Of a stretch of DNA of 64,000 nt, positions 34,286 through 44,835 are shown one piece after another; the stretch's first letter is position 1, and each line of letters opens with the position of its first letter. Under the pieces are notes generated by a model. The model made no database searches. It had not been told where the DNA came from and saw only the letters and a list, made by a program, of their open reading frames with translations. The DNA is taken from contig OX637289.1 in the NCBI GenBank assembly GCA_951799445.1, forward strand, positions 8,089,321 through 8,153,320, in the 5' to 3' direction. The stretch comes from Pseudisothecium myosuroides. Taxonomy: Eukaryota; Streptophyta; Bryopsida; Hypnales; Lembophyllaceae. The position numbers were made by a program, and so were the translations under genes.

Positions 34286-35061
34286 GAATGTCCTGGTGCC
34301 TACGCCGTTTTCCATGAGGGTCAAATTATCAGAATAATGTACTAAATTTATTTGACTTTGACGCCGATAGACATTACAAAGATATGTTTGCACTTGGTGT
34401 TAGGGATGAATGTTTGCAATTTGAATCCGGTTCAAAAATATGTCTAAACTCGTTCCTAAGACCCTCACTTCCTCATTAACAACACTCTTTAACACCAAGT
34501 GTGAACATACCCTAATCTACAAGCACCTAAATTTTCAACCGAACCCTTCTACGGCACTATCTGATCCCTCAGGACCCCCAAACCCTAAAACCAAGAGGGA
34601 TACCAATTCGCAAACCCTAAATTATTGAAAGCAGTTCGCCCCACAAACCCTAAATCGTTGCAAGCACATCGCATTTTGTTTAGAGGTGGAATTCTGCGAC
34701 GAATTGGATGCAATTCCAAAAACTTTTTTTGGTAACATCGTCGTAGAGATTTCGAATTCTGTGTTACTCCACCAGGTGAGCAATTCTCTCCTTGCCCAGT
34801 ATGGCTTTTCTGTTTGGGACAATGCAGGCATGGACTTAGGTAACTGGGCGTCGTTTCTCTTGTATACTATTAAGCATTCTTTGTAACTCATGTAGGACTG
34901 TGAATGTGGGGAGCTATGGAGGGTCTTTGAGTACAAGAGCCGCATCCGTTGAACCCATTTGTCACTGAGTACGAAATTTCTCTCTCAATTTCAAAAGGGG
35001 AGGTTGTAGATAGTAGACAACCCTATTTTCCGTTCGAAGATCAGTGGCTCCTTCGTTATCC
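34286..35061 (+). other. Upstream region of the HNH gene
   Basis: Possible 5' untranslated exons: ACTCCACCAG then GTGAGC at about 34775 looks like a donor, and AATGCAG near 34828 like an acceptor. The frame 34686-34886 that crosses them shows no known motif. The coding start of the HNH gene is uncertain in this interval. Confidence 0.35.
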
Positions 35062-36598
35062 ATGGATGACCCTTTAGTCTATGAGGAAGATGGACTTCCC
35101 ACCAAGGGAGGTGGAGCCCCGAGTCCCTCGAAGAAGAACCGACTCTTCGATGACAAGATGCGAAATCAGTGTTGGCAGAAAGCTGACGTGGTGCCGGGAA
35201 GGCATCCCGAGCGATGGCGGAAGGACGTAGCGGGAAACGTGGTGTGCCGGAGACTCACTCGGTGCGACGGCTGCCTTTGCTATGAGTATGATCACGTCCG
35301 CCCCTTCTCTAAAGGTCTTGCTTCGTTTCCTTAGCACATCAATGCCATGCCTCTCGTGCCGAGTCTCCCTACCCATCTCATGCAAATTCTTAGAGATTGG
35401 GGCAAGATGACGTCTGGAAGCTTAGAAACTGGAGGCAATTGAGCATTCTACGCAATTGGTCGTCTGTTTCGTAGTTGATCCCTGAATATTCCAATTGCTC
35501 TGGTGACAATGGATGTATGCAGGTGGAGAGACGGCAGTCAGTAATTGCCAAATCCTGCAGGCTCGTGTCAACAGATTGAAGAGTAACCGAAGCGATTTGG
35601 CTAGCAACGACCTCAAGCAGTTTTCGTGCGACCTCAAGTTTACTGGTGAGTTGTGTCTGGACATCCAGCTGGTATGACATTTCCTCGGAATCATACATCA
35701 AGGGTGCCAGAGCTTACGACTTGTACTGCGAGATGTCAGTGTTTTTCCATGTTGGGATTCTGAGCCTCGCGATCTCTTGCCAGAAATACTACCCTGCATA
35801 GAGTTTGAGAACCGCATTTCAAAATTGCCAACCGGACATTAGTGTGTGAACCGGACTTACTGTATTGCTTGCATGTGTGAGAAGCATGTTCATTTCCATG
35901 GTAAAACATCACGATTGTTGCAAGTGTATTTGAGGTGACGCATATTAGGCATACCCTCACTCACAGGAGTGACAAATTATGAGAGCATAAGCCACCACAT
36001 GCAGTTGAATCCAAAGCCTTGATCCCCGAGCGGTGCAATTCCTAGAGTTTATCACGTGGCCCCACCAAAGGATGGCAATTGAGCCTCGAAGTTTGGTCCT
36101 CATTCACAGTTGCTATACATTAGTGAAGCCACTGGATTTAGTGGCTTACCTTACACATTGAGAGTTCCAGCCATGTGGACTGTAAGGCTCCCCATATTCG
36201 TCCCTATCCACTACGAGGTTGGGACATCGAAGAATGAGTGCAGCTCATAAATGTACAAGTACTGGTACACCCAAGAGTGTTGAGCATCATGATTGTTGTG
36301 CTTGGTGCACCCATTCTTTTATCTTTTTAAAGGCTCGCCCTTGGTCTCTTGCTTACATGTTTTAGAAATGGAAATTCCCTTTCCTTGAATCTCCCTTGCC
36401 AGGCCAGGCTGTATTAATCCCTTGGTGTGACTGATGGCAGACAAGGAGCTGGATGTGATAGAGATGGGGGTGTATGGAAATGTCATACGGCCAGGTCTTC
36501 AATGTAAATGCAAGAGTGTAGCGGAGACTCTGGGGACAACTCTGTACAAACAGAAGGGACCTGAAGTGTCATCTTGTGAGCTTCCTTACAGCTCATAA
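35062..36598 (+). CDS. HNH-endonuclease-domain protein, plant-type, three exons
   Basis: Member of a small plant family with an HNH nuclease fold; its cellular role is not established. Exons 35062-35314, 35523-35645 and 36441-36598 join in phase (AAAG then GTCTTG; GTATGCAG; ACTG then GTGAGT; GATGGCAG) to give about 177 aa. Exon 1 carries DKMRNQCWQKADVVPGRHPE, RWRKDVAGNVVCRR and CDGCLCYEYDHVRPFSKG. Exon 2 adds GETAVSNCQILQARVNRLKS and FSCDLKFT. Exon 3 gives DKELDVIEMGVYGNVIRPG, followed by a Cys-containing tail ending LPYSS. Catalytic candidates are the His in EYDH and the Asn residues in SNCQ and RVNR (HNN version). The first ATG in frame is 35062. A GTG at 35044 continues the frame upstream as APSLS, so an upstream ATG or exon may have been lost. 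Confidence 0.82.
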
Positions 36599-37648
36599 TG
36601 CATCATGATGTAAGAGATCACGGGCAATTGCACTTCTCTGGGCTGAATTTTGCTCTTTAAATTTGTTTTGTGGCACAAGGTGCAGTCATTCTTTTTCATA
36701 TTCTGATTTTTGCAGGTGGCTCCAAGAATTTGATTGAGACAACCAATTCTGACGAATTTTTACATAATATTTTGTTATCTTGGTAGCTGCAAGACAACTT
36801 TTGCGTACTGTATTGAAACAACGCATCCTATGGTGCATCTATAAGACTTTCATACCCTCGTTCCTTCGTAATCGTTAAACCTATTTGTCTGCTGTACTGT
36901 ACAATACAGGCAAGGGATACGAGCAGTAGTTAGAGGAGAGAAGTTTAGGGTACGTGCTCACCTGGCTTGAGCTAAAACTAAACCAAAAGATTATACCTGT
37001 AAAGCCTGAATGTGCTGGTCCTTTTCGCACTTCTGCTACTTGCAACAAGCTGCATTCATATTTTTGCTCGTTGTCTTCCATATGACGAGTTTAGACAGGG
37101 CAGGCTAAATGAAATGAAACAAGAATCATCATGCCACGTCATAGTTATTTGAATGTATGTGTTTTGATGGTCACCATTGAAACCAAATTTTGTCGTCTGG
37201 GAAGGTCTGAAGAATGCAACCTTTTGCTTGCCGTTGCCTCGGTTGTTCTCTCTTCCTCTCTTTGCGCTTGAGATCACTTTCATCTTCCATGGACTAGTTT
37301 GCAGCAAGTTTTTTTTTGCTGTTGGACACAATCAAGTAGCTATACGTCGTACCGCTTTTGGATTCCCAGAGTGTGCGGTCTATAAAGATTGGCAGTGGTG
37401 CTCTAACTTACTTGAAGTCCAGGGATCCGCACTTAGTTCCTCCCCGACCGACCTTGTCACTACGATTGGAGGATCTAAAAAGTATGCAAATGAGATCTCC
37501 TTTGTGCAAAGACCACTTTTACACCACGTAACTCATTACACTAATAATGATTTTTGTGGTTGCAACACTAATTACAAACTCTAATGCTAAATGTTAATTG
37601 TAATTTTAGTTTTCAGAAATGTTTTGTGTTCTTTGAAATGTAGTGCAC
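36599..37648. other. 3' flank of the HNH gene and noncoding DNA
   Basis: Probably a 3' untranslated region at first. The 135-codon frame 37177-37584 has no recognisable motif and no homologous context, so I leave it uncalled. Confidence 0.4.
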
Positions 37649-37650
37649 TA

Positions 37651-37935
37651 AGGTAGAAGCACTAGTAACCGATCATTTAAGCAATTTTGGAGTAGATCGT
37701 GCACAGTACGAGGTGGTGGAAATTTTCCTCATGTAGGAAGATAGCAAATATGGAGATAGCAAAATTTTCAGAATTTTATTCCCAAAATTGAAATTACTAT
37801 GAATTTTGGGAGCCAAAAAGTACTCTTGCCTAGTAGCCAATGTCCAGAGTCTTCCAATTTTGATCAAGAATTACTTTCCCGCTCACTACTTCCTACTTTC
37901 TCGCTCACTACTTCAAAACATATATCATTACCTTA
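37651..37935. mobile_element. AGGTAG-type element, family K copy 1 (shortened)
   Basis: AGGTAGAAGCACTAGTAACC after TA (37649-37650). The text parallels 38684-38970 (GCAATTTTGGAGTAGAT, CATGTAGGAAGATAG, GTCTTCCAATT). It stops at CATTACCTTATTAA, where the foldback element begins. Confidence 0.7.
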
Positions 37936-37939
37936 TTAA

Positions 37940-38680
37940 CCCCTAAAGGAAAAAGCTGCGGTTTTTGGCAACATAGCGATTTTGGGTAGCTCACTACAAA
38001 TGGAGTTTATATTTTTTTTCTTTGAAAATTTTACACAACATGTGCTCGAGGAGTAGCTTTAAGGTCCAACAATTTTCTTAACTTTTGACTACATGGTTAA
38101 AAAGTTATTGTATGGTATGTGATTTTCTTTGAATTTTGGGCAGCCCGGGTAGTTCAAAAAATTTCTTTAAAAATGACTTTTTAAAAAAATAAAAAATTGA
38201 AATTGGTTCTTTAGATTTATATACACGTGGGAAGCTTTGAATCATTCAATTCCAATCAATGAGTCAAAAGTTATGAGGAGTTTAAGTTTGTAGGTAGGTA
38301 TGGTTTTCAAAGACTCCATACCTATTCGTAAACTTAAACTCCTTATAACTTTTGACTCATCGATCAGAATTGAATGATTCAAAGCTTCCCACATATATAA
38401 AAAATCTGAAGAACCAATTTCAATTTTTTATTTTTTTTAAAAGTCATTTTTAAAGAAATTTTCTGAACTGCCCGAGCTGCCCAAAGTTCAAAGAAAATCA
38501 CATATCATGCGATAACTTTTTAACTATGTAGTCAAAAGTTAAGAAAATTGTTGGACCTTGAAGCTACTCCTTGGACACATGTTGTGTAAAATTTTCAAAG
38601 AAAAAAAATTAAAACTCCATTCGGAGTGAGCTGCCCAAAATCGCTATGTTGCCAAAAAATGCAGCTTGGTCCTTTAGGGG
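37940..38680. mobile_element. Giant foldback TTAA element, 741 bp with about 365-bp arms (P4)
   Basis: TTAA lies at 37936-37939 and 38681-38684, with ends CCCCTAAAGGAAAAAGCTGC and inward CCCCTAAAGGACCAAGCTGC. The whole element is a palindrome: 37940-38309 pairs with 38326-38680 around a spacer of about 16 bp (TTTTCAAAGACTCC). Arms stay highly similar throughout (GAATCATTCAATTCCAATCA versus its reverse GATCAGAATTGAATGATTC). Each arm corresponds to the right half of element 57665-58604. No protein is encoded. A transcript would form one very long double-stranded stem. Confidence 0.9.
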
Positions 38681-38683
38681 TTA

Positions 38684-39106
38684 AGGTAAAAGCACCAGTA
38701 GTCAATCTTTTAAGCAATTTTGGAGTAGATTGTGCGCAATAAGAGGTGGTGAAAATTTTTTCCATGTAGGAAGATAGGAAATATGGGGATTACAAAATTT
38801 TCAGAATTTTATTCCCAAAATTGAATTTGTAGTGAGTTTGGGAACCAAAAAAGTGCATTTCACTAGTAGCCACTCTCTAGAGTCTTCCAATTCCGATTGT
38901 TCAAGAACTACTTATTTGCTCATTACTTCTTACTTTCTTGCTCACTACTTTGAGACATGTGTCATAAATTTATTAGTCCCAACCTTGAAAAGGACCAAAA
39001 AAACACATTCCTAGCTTCCCTTTAAATTTGTTCTAACCTTGGGTCGGAAATATTGCACCCCTGCAGGTTGAGTACTAGGCGTGGTTGATAGTTGGTGCTT
39101 CTACCT
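38684..39106. mobile_element. AGGTAG-type element, family K copy 2, 423 bp
   Basis: It starts AGGTAAAAGCACCAG and ends CTGGTGC-like (inward AGGTAGAAGCACCAACTATC), with TA on both sides (38682-38683, 39107-39108). The left TA is part of the TTAA that closes the foldback. No coding capacity. Confidence 0.75.
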
Positions 39107-39235
39107 TAGTCTCAACCTTGAAAAGGACAAATAAAACACATTGCAAACTTGAGGTCCAACCTAAGGTTGGAAATAGCGCACCCTACACGTTGGATATTGG
39201 ACCTGGTTGGCAATTGGTGCCTCTACCTCAAATGG
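39107..39235. repeat. Duplicate of the right end of family K copy 2
   Basis: CAACCTTGAAAAGGAC through GGTTGGCAATTGGTGCCTCTACCT repeats 38975-39106 in direct orientation, with many substitutions. Confidence 0.6.
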
Positions 39236-39719
39236 CAAGAATATCACTAATGTCAACCTGAGCACTATTTGCCAATTGAATGAGATTAAGCGTGAGTTAA
39301 GTAATAGGATAAATAACACTAAATGCTAGTGTTAGGTGAGTAGCTTGCAACTCACTCAAACGGTAGTCAGTAGGACTTGTAGAGAACAAAATCTTCATGT
39401 ACGCTGATCATTACGACAAAGTGATCGGAGATTCGGAGAGTTTCTCTCTCGTGTCAGGTGAGCACGTTCCCTTACGCTTTCGATAGCACTCCGTGATTAC
39501 GTGCAAGTTATTATGTAAGTTTCAATCCTTCGATTTCATAAATTTGTGAACACTCAAAGTGGTCTATCATAATGTGAGGCGATGTGCGCAACTGTGTAAC
39601 ACCACGTACAAGCACGTAACAGACCAAAAAGCCTTCCATTGCACACACTGCGAGGAAACAAGTGAAGAAAACTTGCAACCTTCCATTGCAGAGACTTTCA
39701 AGAGCAGACTGCATTTGGG
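39236..39719. other. Noncoding DNA
   Basis: No gene or element was recognised. Confidence 0.4.
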
Positions 39720-39900
39720 AGGAGGGTAAACTCCTTGAAATAATTTTCAGTAAATCTTTGTACCAAAAAAATGGAATTGGCATCTAACCTAAACGCAATG
39801 GTCACTAAAAGCAATCACCTCTTGAAATGTACACTAGTGCTACATTGAAGAAAGCAAAATTTACCTTTGTGTTAGTGGTCCCTTTTAGAACGACGAGAAA
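39720..39900. mobile_element. Family R repeat, partial copy c
   Basis: AATTTTCAGTAAATCTTTG, AATGGAATTGGCATCTAACC and CTTGAAATGTACACT match 62310-62490 in the same orientation. About 50 bp of the middle are missing, and neither end was seen. Confidence 0.55.
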
Positions 39901-40788
39901 AATGCCCAAATGCAAACGACTATTCCACGAAAATGCATCCGAATGGAGGGCCCATTCTCTGAAGATTGAAAAGTTTCAATACTTTTGTGAGGTGTGGCTA
40001 GTCGGATTTCTGAATCCCTCTACGAACACTACATATGGCAATATATGCGAACGCACAGTAATTTTGTGTGGCTAGGGCAATCGGTTTGCTGGACTATGCT
40101 CTTCACTCCCAAAACCACATAAAATATCTGCTAAGCAACAAACTTGTAAAGTAGACAATCCTAACTACTGTACCAAGTTTCTCTAGCAAGAAGAAATTTT
40201 GACAAAAAGCGATACATTTAAGCCTTTATCAATGGACCCATCTAAGTTACATGCACCAGATAATCTCCTCAAAATTGTCCAAAGAGCACTACCTGTTGCA
40301 GAATTTAAACCAGGCATCGAAATTCGGCTCTTCACACACGGACTCCACGACAACACAACCAGACATTCCATGAATCACCGTAAACGAATCAAACAAAAGC
40401 CTAAACAGCAAATCAAGAAATCAAAAACTTAACTAAGAATCGCAACCCCGCTCGCCACAACCGCATACATACGGCTTCGCCGATTGTACCAGTGGGCATT
40501 CAATTTATCAAAGAACAATCGCGTCAAAATAAAAGTGACTTTAGTTCAAGGAGTAAGAGATGTACAGGATAGGAATATCCTCGGATAAAAAGACTGACCT
40601 GAACAACGAACCTTATCTGTCGACTACAACAAATACATCTAATTCAACATTTGCAATGGCAGTCTCATTACACAGGGGGGAGCTCATATCACCCCGTCCC
40701 CTTCCCTAAAACAAACATAACCCGCAAAGAATCAAGCGAACACGGAGATCATCTCCGGCAATGTGCACACAATCAGAAGAACGACAGC
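39901..40788. other. Noncoding DNA, includes the SAM synthetase 3' region
   Basis: The plus-strand frame at 40199-40432 lacks an ATG start and known motifs. The last 150 bp are probably the synthetase 3' untranslated region. Confidence 0.4.
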
Positions 40789-41964
40789 TTAAGCCTTGTT
40801 CCACTTGAGATCCTTGACGATCTCCCAGGTGAAGTCGGGGTCGTTGCGACCGAAGTGACCGTAAGCTGCAGTCTTCTGGAAACGCTTGTTGCCGCCGCGC
40901 TTCAAGTCCAAGTTGATGCACATCATGCCGGGACGGAAGTCGAAGTTCTCCTTCACGATCTTCAGAATCTCCGAGTCATGGAGCTTACCAGTGCCGTAAG
41001 TATCCACGAAAACGGACAATGGCTCGGCAACGCCGATGGCGTAAGAAACCTGAACGATCGCACGACGGGCCATGCCCGCAGCCACGATGCTCTTCGCCGC
41101 CTGACGCACGATGTAAGCGCCGCTACGGTCCACCTTCGTAGGGTCCTTGCCACTGAAAGCGCCACCGCCGTGCGCGCCCCAACCACCGTAAGTGTCGATG
41201 ATGATCTTGCGACCAGTCAGACCCGCATCCCCGTGAGGGCCACCGATCACGAAACGACCCGAAGGGTTCAGGTGGAAAATCGTGTTCTCGTCCATGTACT
41301 TCGCAGGGATCACGGGCTCGATCACGTGCTTCTTCAAGTCCGCCGCGATCTGGTCGTTCGTCACGGTCTCGTCGTGCTGAGTGGAGATCAAAACCGTGTG
41401 CACGCGAAGGGGAACCCTCGCGCCGCCCTCGTTCTTGTACTCCACCGTCACCTGGGTCTTCCCGTCCGGACGAAGCCACGCGCACGTACCGTTCTTGCGA
41501 ACCTCCGTCAGCTTCGCGCCCAACTTCGTCGCCAAAACGTGAGTCAGGGGCATCAGCTCCTCCGTCTCGTCCGTCGCATAACCGAACATGTGGCCCTGGT
41601 CACCGGCGCCCATTTCCTCGGGAGCCTTCGTGAAGTTACCGTGCACACCCTGCGCGATGTCGGGGCTCTGCGCCTCCAAGTACATCAGCACTTTGCACTT
41701 GTCCGCGTCCAAGCCCACGTCGTCCGAGACGAAACCGATCTCGCGGCAAGTGTCGCGCACGATCTTCTCGTAGTCCACCACGGCCTTCGTCGTGATCTCG
41801 CCGAACACCATCACCATGTTCGTCTTCGTGCATGTCTCGCAAGCCACCTTGCTGTCAGGGTCCTGCTCCAGGCACGCATCCAGGATGGCATCGGACACCT
41901 GGTCGCACAGCTTATCGGGGTGACCCTCGTTCACAGACTCCGAAGTGAATAGAAAGGTCTCCAT
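40789..41964 (-). CDS. SAMS: S-adenosylmethionine synthetase, 391 aa
   Basis: Cytosolic enzyme making S-adenosylmethionine from methionine and ATP, the methyl donor for lignin, DNA, ethylene and polyamine pathways. The start [20 protein letters not shown] at 41964 is the standard plant start. Key motifs: the ATP-binding GAGDQG at 119-124, the P-loop-like GGGAFSGKD at 266-274, and the HPDK His near residue 15. Length and all motifs are typical and the coding region is a single GC-rich exon. The frame runs on upstream to an ATG at 42063, but CTGCGCAG lies directly before 41964 and looks like a splice acceptor, so the extra 33 residues are probably intron, as plant SAMS genes often have an intron in the 5' leader. 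The region in frame on the other strand (40651-41952) is only a shadow. Confidence 0.97.
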   Translation of the reverse strand: METFLFTSESVNEGHPDKLCDQVSDAILDACLEQDPDSKVACETCTKTNMVMVFGEITTKAVVDYEKIVRDTCREIGFVSDDVGLDADKCKVLMYLEAQSPDIAQGVHGNFTKAPEEMGAGDQGHMFGYATDETEELMPLTHVLATKLGAKLTEVRKNGTCAWLRPDGKTQVTVEYKNEGGARVPLRVHTVLISTQHDETVTNDQIAADLKKHVIEPVIPAKYMDENTIFHLNPSGRFVIGGPHGDAGLTGRKIIIDTYGGWGAHGGGAFSGKDPTKVDRSGAYIVRQAAKSIVAAGMARRAIVQVSYAIGVAEPLSVFVDTYGTGKLHDSEILKIVKENFDFRPGMMCINLDLKRGGNKRFQKTAAYGHFGRNDPDFTWEIVKDLKWNKA

Positions 41965-42965
41965 CTGCGCAGCACAAGCACCATGTTTCAATTCCTGAGC
42001 ACTTGACTGCAAATCCAAAAATTTCTGGACATCGTGTTTCGGAAAATTGCTGCAGTTCCGCATTACATGACAAATAAATTACATGCAGTGTAAATTAAAG
42101 ATGTACAGGTGTAGCGGACTGCAAGCGTATCATGAAAAATTACGCTCGCGCGGTTTACATGAAACTCTTTCATGAATTCTCAAAATTACGGACTCATAAT
42201 CCAAAATTCCTAACATAACAATATGATCACTTCGGTCCAGACTCAGACAAACCCTTATCCCTTCCAACTGAGACATTCTGATTGTACAGAGGTGCTGACA
42301 GGTTGATGACGCGCAATCGAAATTCAAGACACTAAACATCTTCGTTCCCCAGGATGTTGTACCCACACTTCTTCAGCGTGAGCTCAAAAAAACGCCAATC
42401 CCACTATCAAAACCCCGTCTCCGACAAAACCCTCAGTACCTACTCTTCTTTACATCTTCATGACGACAACAACAACAACAACAACAACAAATCGCACACG
42501 CCCCTACCATTCCAGGCCATTGTATACTAGTCCATGCCATTTCAAATCGAAAATACGCCACGACGATCTAAACACGAACAGAACAGAAACCAGATTTGAC
42601 GCTCGAAATTAATAAATTGTAGACCAACAAACCCCAATTCGCCAAAACGGAACAGCCATCGCCTCAGAAAACCATTCCCAAGCCACAAAATAAACGAAAG
42701 GACAAGAATCATTCCATGCGGCTTGAGACAGACCTGTGCTTTGCGAGCTGATGCGAGAATTGGCGACAGCAAGGAGCAGAGCGGAGAGCTTGGGCGATGG
42801 CGAACGCAATAGCGAGGACGAAGACACTTGGGCTCCGCAAGGTCGGACAGGTTTAAGTGCGCGACTATGGAAAGGGCTCGGCGTCGCTGGGTCGTCGGAT
42901 CGGGAGGGAGATCGATGGAGGGTGACGACGGGTTTGTACGTTTGGGAATGGAACTAGCGTTTAAC
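41965..42965 (-). promoter_or_regulatory. SAMS: 5' leader, leader intron and promoter region of SAM synthetase
   Basis: A leader intron from about 42733 (CACAG then GTCTGT) to 41965 (TGCGCAG) is likely. GC-rich sequence at 42735-42950 is probably the untranslated first exon. An (AAC)n microsatellite sits in the intron at about 42465-42490. A TTAA element begins at 42966, so any promoter further upstream lies in or beyond that transposon. The minus-strand frame 42542-43000 is not taken as coding. Confidence 0.55.
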
Positions 42966-43934
42966 CCCTCATCGCCTAAGGCCTGTTTGAGCTCAAACAC
43001 ATCATTGATTTTGAAGTGTTATAAATCTAAATGTCACTAAGTTATAGAGATCTCAACCGTACAATCTTGCAGTGTACGTGTTGTAGATGATGTGGATCAA
43101 ATTTGGAGTCATTTGGCCATGTAGATTGCAAGATAATAATGTTTTAATGTTGAAAAGGATGCTGAAATTTTGCTACAAACACATTTGGAGGTGAAATTTG
43201 ATTTCTAAATCTACTCAAATGAAAAAAACTTTAAACTATAAAGTGATTCAAAACCAGCGTACAAACACATTGGTGAAAAAAAATATCATTGAATTCTCAT
43301 TGTGTCTGCAAAATGGCTTCCAAATGTAAAAGAAAATAGCAAGAAAAATTGAAAGAAACACATCTAAGGCTGAACCTCCTTCTACTAGAATGCTTCTCAG
43401 TCACTCATAAGTTCTTGGATTGATATGAAATTTAAGCCACACAAACTAGACTAGTATGTGCAACTTTTCCCAAAACTTTCATTGAAATCGGACACTACAT
43501 AAAGAAGGAACAAGCCGCCAAAGTTCATTGTAATCCAAAAATGTCAGGGTTTTGAATTTCGAATTGCTCCCAAACATTCAAAACAACTTGGATTGACATG
43601 AAAATTCTAACACCATAACTAAATTTCAAGGGAAACATAATCCAAGAAATTTTATTGAAAACAAACATTGGATGAAGGAAATACAAGCCCCCAAAGTTGT
43701 AGCCTTCAAATGCAGTTTGGTGATCTCAAATTGAACCTGTGAACTTTGATTGGCTTCCAAGAAATCAATACATCTTAGATTGATCTGAAAATTTTATTAC
43801 ATAAACTAGAAGAGAGAGCACAAATTTTCCAACAAGTTTTATTGAAGTCGGACATTGGAAGCAAAAGTTACAGCACTTTGAATTGGAGTTGAAACTATGT
43901 GAGGACACTTTTGGTCCCCTTAGGCAATGAGGGG
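42966..43934. mobile_element. TTAA-flanked element, 969 bp (P2), inverted relative of P1
   Basis: TTAA lies at 42962-42965 and 43935-43938. The ends are CCCCTCATCGCCTAAGGC and, inward from the right, CCCCTCATTGCCTAAGGG. It aligns in reverse orientation with 25909-26868 over its full length. It lies immediately upstream of the SAM synthetase leader. No coding capacity. Confidence 0.85.
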
Positions 43935-43938
43935 TTAA

Positions 43939-44058
43939 CCCGCAAGTGCCCAAGCCTTTCCAATGTATTTTTCGTATGAAAAAAGAACATGGGCTTCAGT
44001 TATAGTTATCCCCAATGAAATAAATTGTGTTTTTTTCAAAATCTAATCATATACATGT
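43939..44058. mobile_element. Start of another TTAA element, truncated
   Basis: Directly after the shared TTAA (43935-43938) comes CCCGCAAGTGCCCAAGCC, a variant of the family end. No matching right end was found before or after the element at 44063. Confidence 0.4.
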
Positions 44059-44062
44059 TTAA

Positions 44063-44283
44063 CCCTTAAACGTCGAAGCGAACGTTTCGCGGCCGATGAA
44101 TGACAATAGAATCTTCTGTGTAGGACAGAAGTGCAACTATTCATCCTCCAAATTTTGTGTGAAAAAGGAAGATCATGAATAGTAGTTTGACCTCCAGTGA
44201 GCACTTTTGTTTTTTTCAAAAAAGATGATGTCATCCAATGCCAAAAGGGATGGTTTCTACGGCACCAGCACGGCGTTCAAGGG
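44063..44283. mobile_element. Short TTAA-type MITE, 221 bp (P11)
   Basis: TTAA (44059-44062) on the left and TTAC (44284-44287) on the right. The ends are CCCTTAAACGTCGAAGC and inward CCCTTGAACGCCGTGC. The interior (GACAGAAGTGCAACTATTCAT, AATTTTGTGTGAAAAAG) matches 13587-13814. Confidence 0.7.
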
Positions 44284-44287
44284 TTAC

Positions 44288-44835
44288 AAAGCTTGCTTAT
44301 TAATATGCAAACCAATTATGAGTGTAAAATTGCATAGGAGTTGTGAGATTATAACAAGAGAAATATTTGTATCCTAATTATAGTATGTTGTCCCTCCCCA
44401 AAATGTTTGAGAAATTTGCATATAAGAGTTTTTTGGGATTGGAGGTAACATGAACAACTAAAAATTGTGTTAGCACACAAAATGCACTTCCAAAAATCTT
44501 AAATTCAAATGAAGAGCTATCAAACGCATTACACAATCCACCTTGCAATTGTTGAAATGCAATTTTTTCTATAAGTATAAATTACAAATAACTCCAAATC
44601 AACACGTGTATGTTTAAATTTTCAATGGTGAAGACCATGAAAAAACTTTACACTTTTGATTGGGACCATTTTCAAAGCAAATGGATAAGTACAATTTTTT
44701 AGATCTCAAATCAACTTTGCTCAAAGTCAAGAAATGAAGCTAAATTAGCAAAACGTTAAATGAATTTAAATGCCTTTACCAAAACGAGCCTAAAATTTCA
44801 TCTCAACCATACATGGTCAATTAGGCAGTCAGAAG
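44288..44835. other. AT-rich noncoding DNA
   Basis: Nothing recognised. Confidence 0.4.

Noticed and set aside
35390..35701. 103-codon minus-strand open frame
   Set aside because: Antisense of HNH exon 2 and its introns.
37177..37584. 135-codon plus-strand open frame
   Set aside because: No motif, no splice or promoter context and biased only by T-rich sequence; not enough to call a gene.
40651..41952. 433-codon plus-strand open frame
   Set aside because: Antisense shadow of the GC-rich SAM synthetase exon; the minus-strand protein is unmistakable.
41965..42063. 33-residue N-terminal extension of SAM synthetase
   Set aside because: A splice-acceptor-like CTGCGCAG directly precedes the standard plant start, and the extension does not look like a transit peptide.
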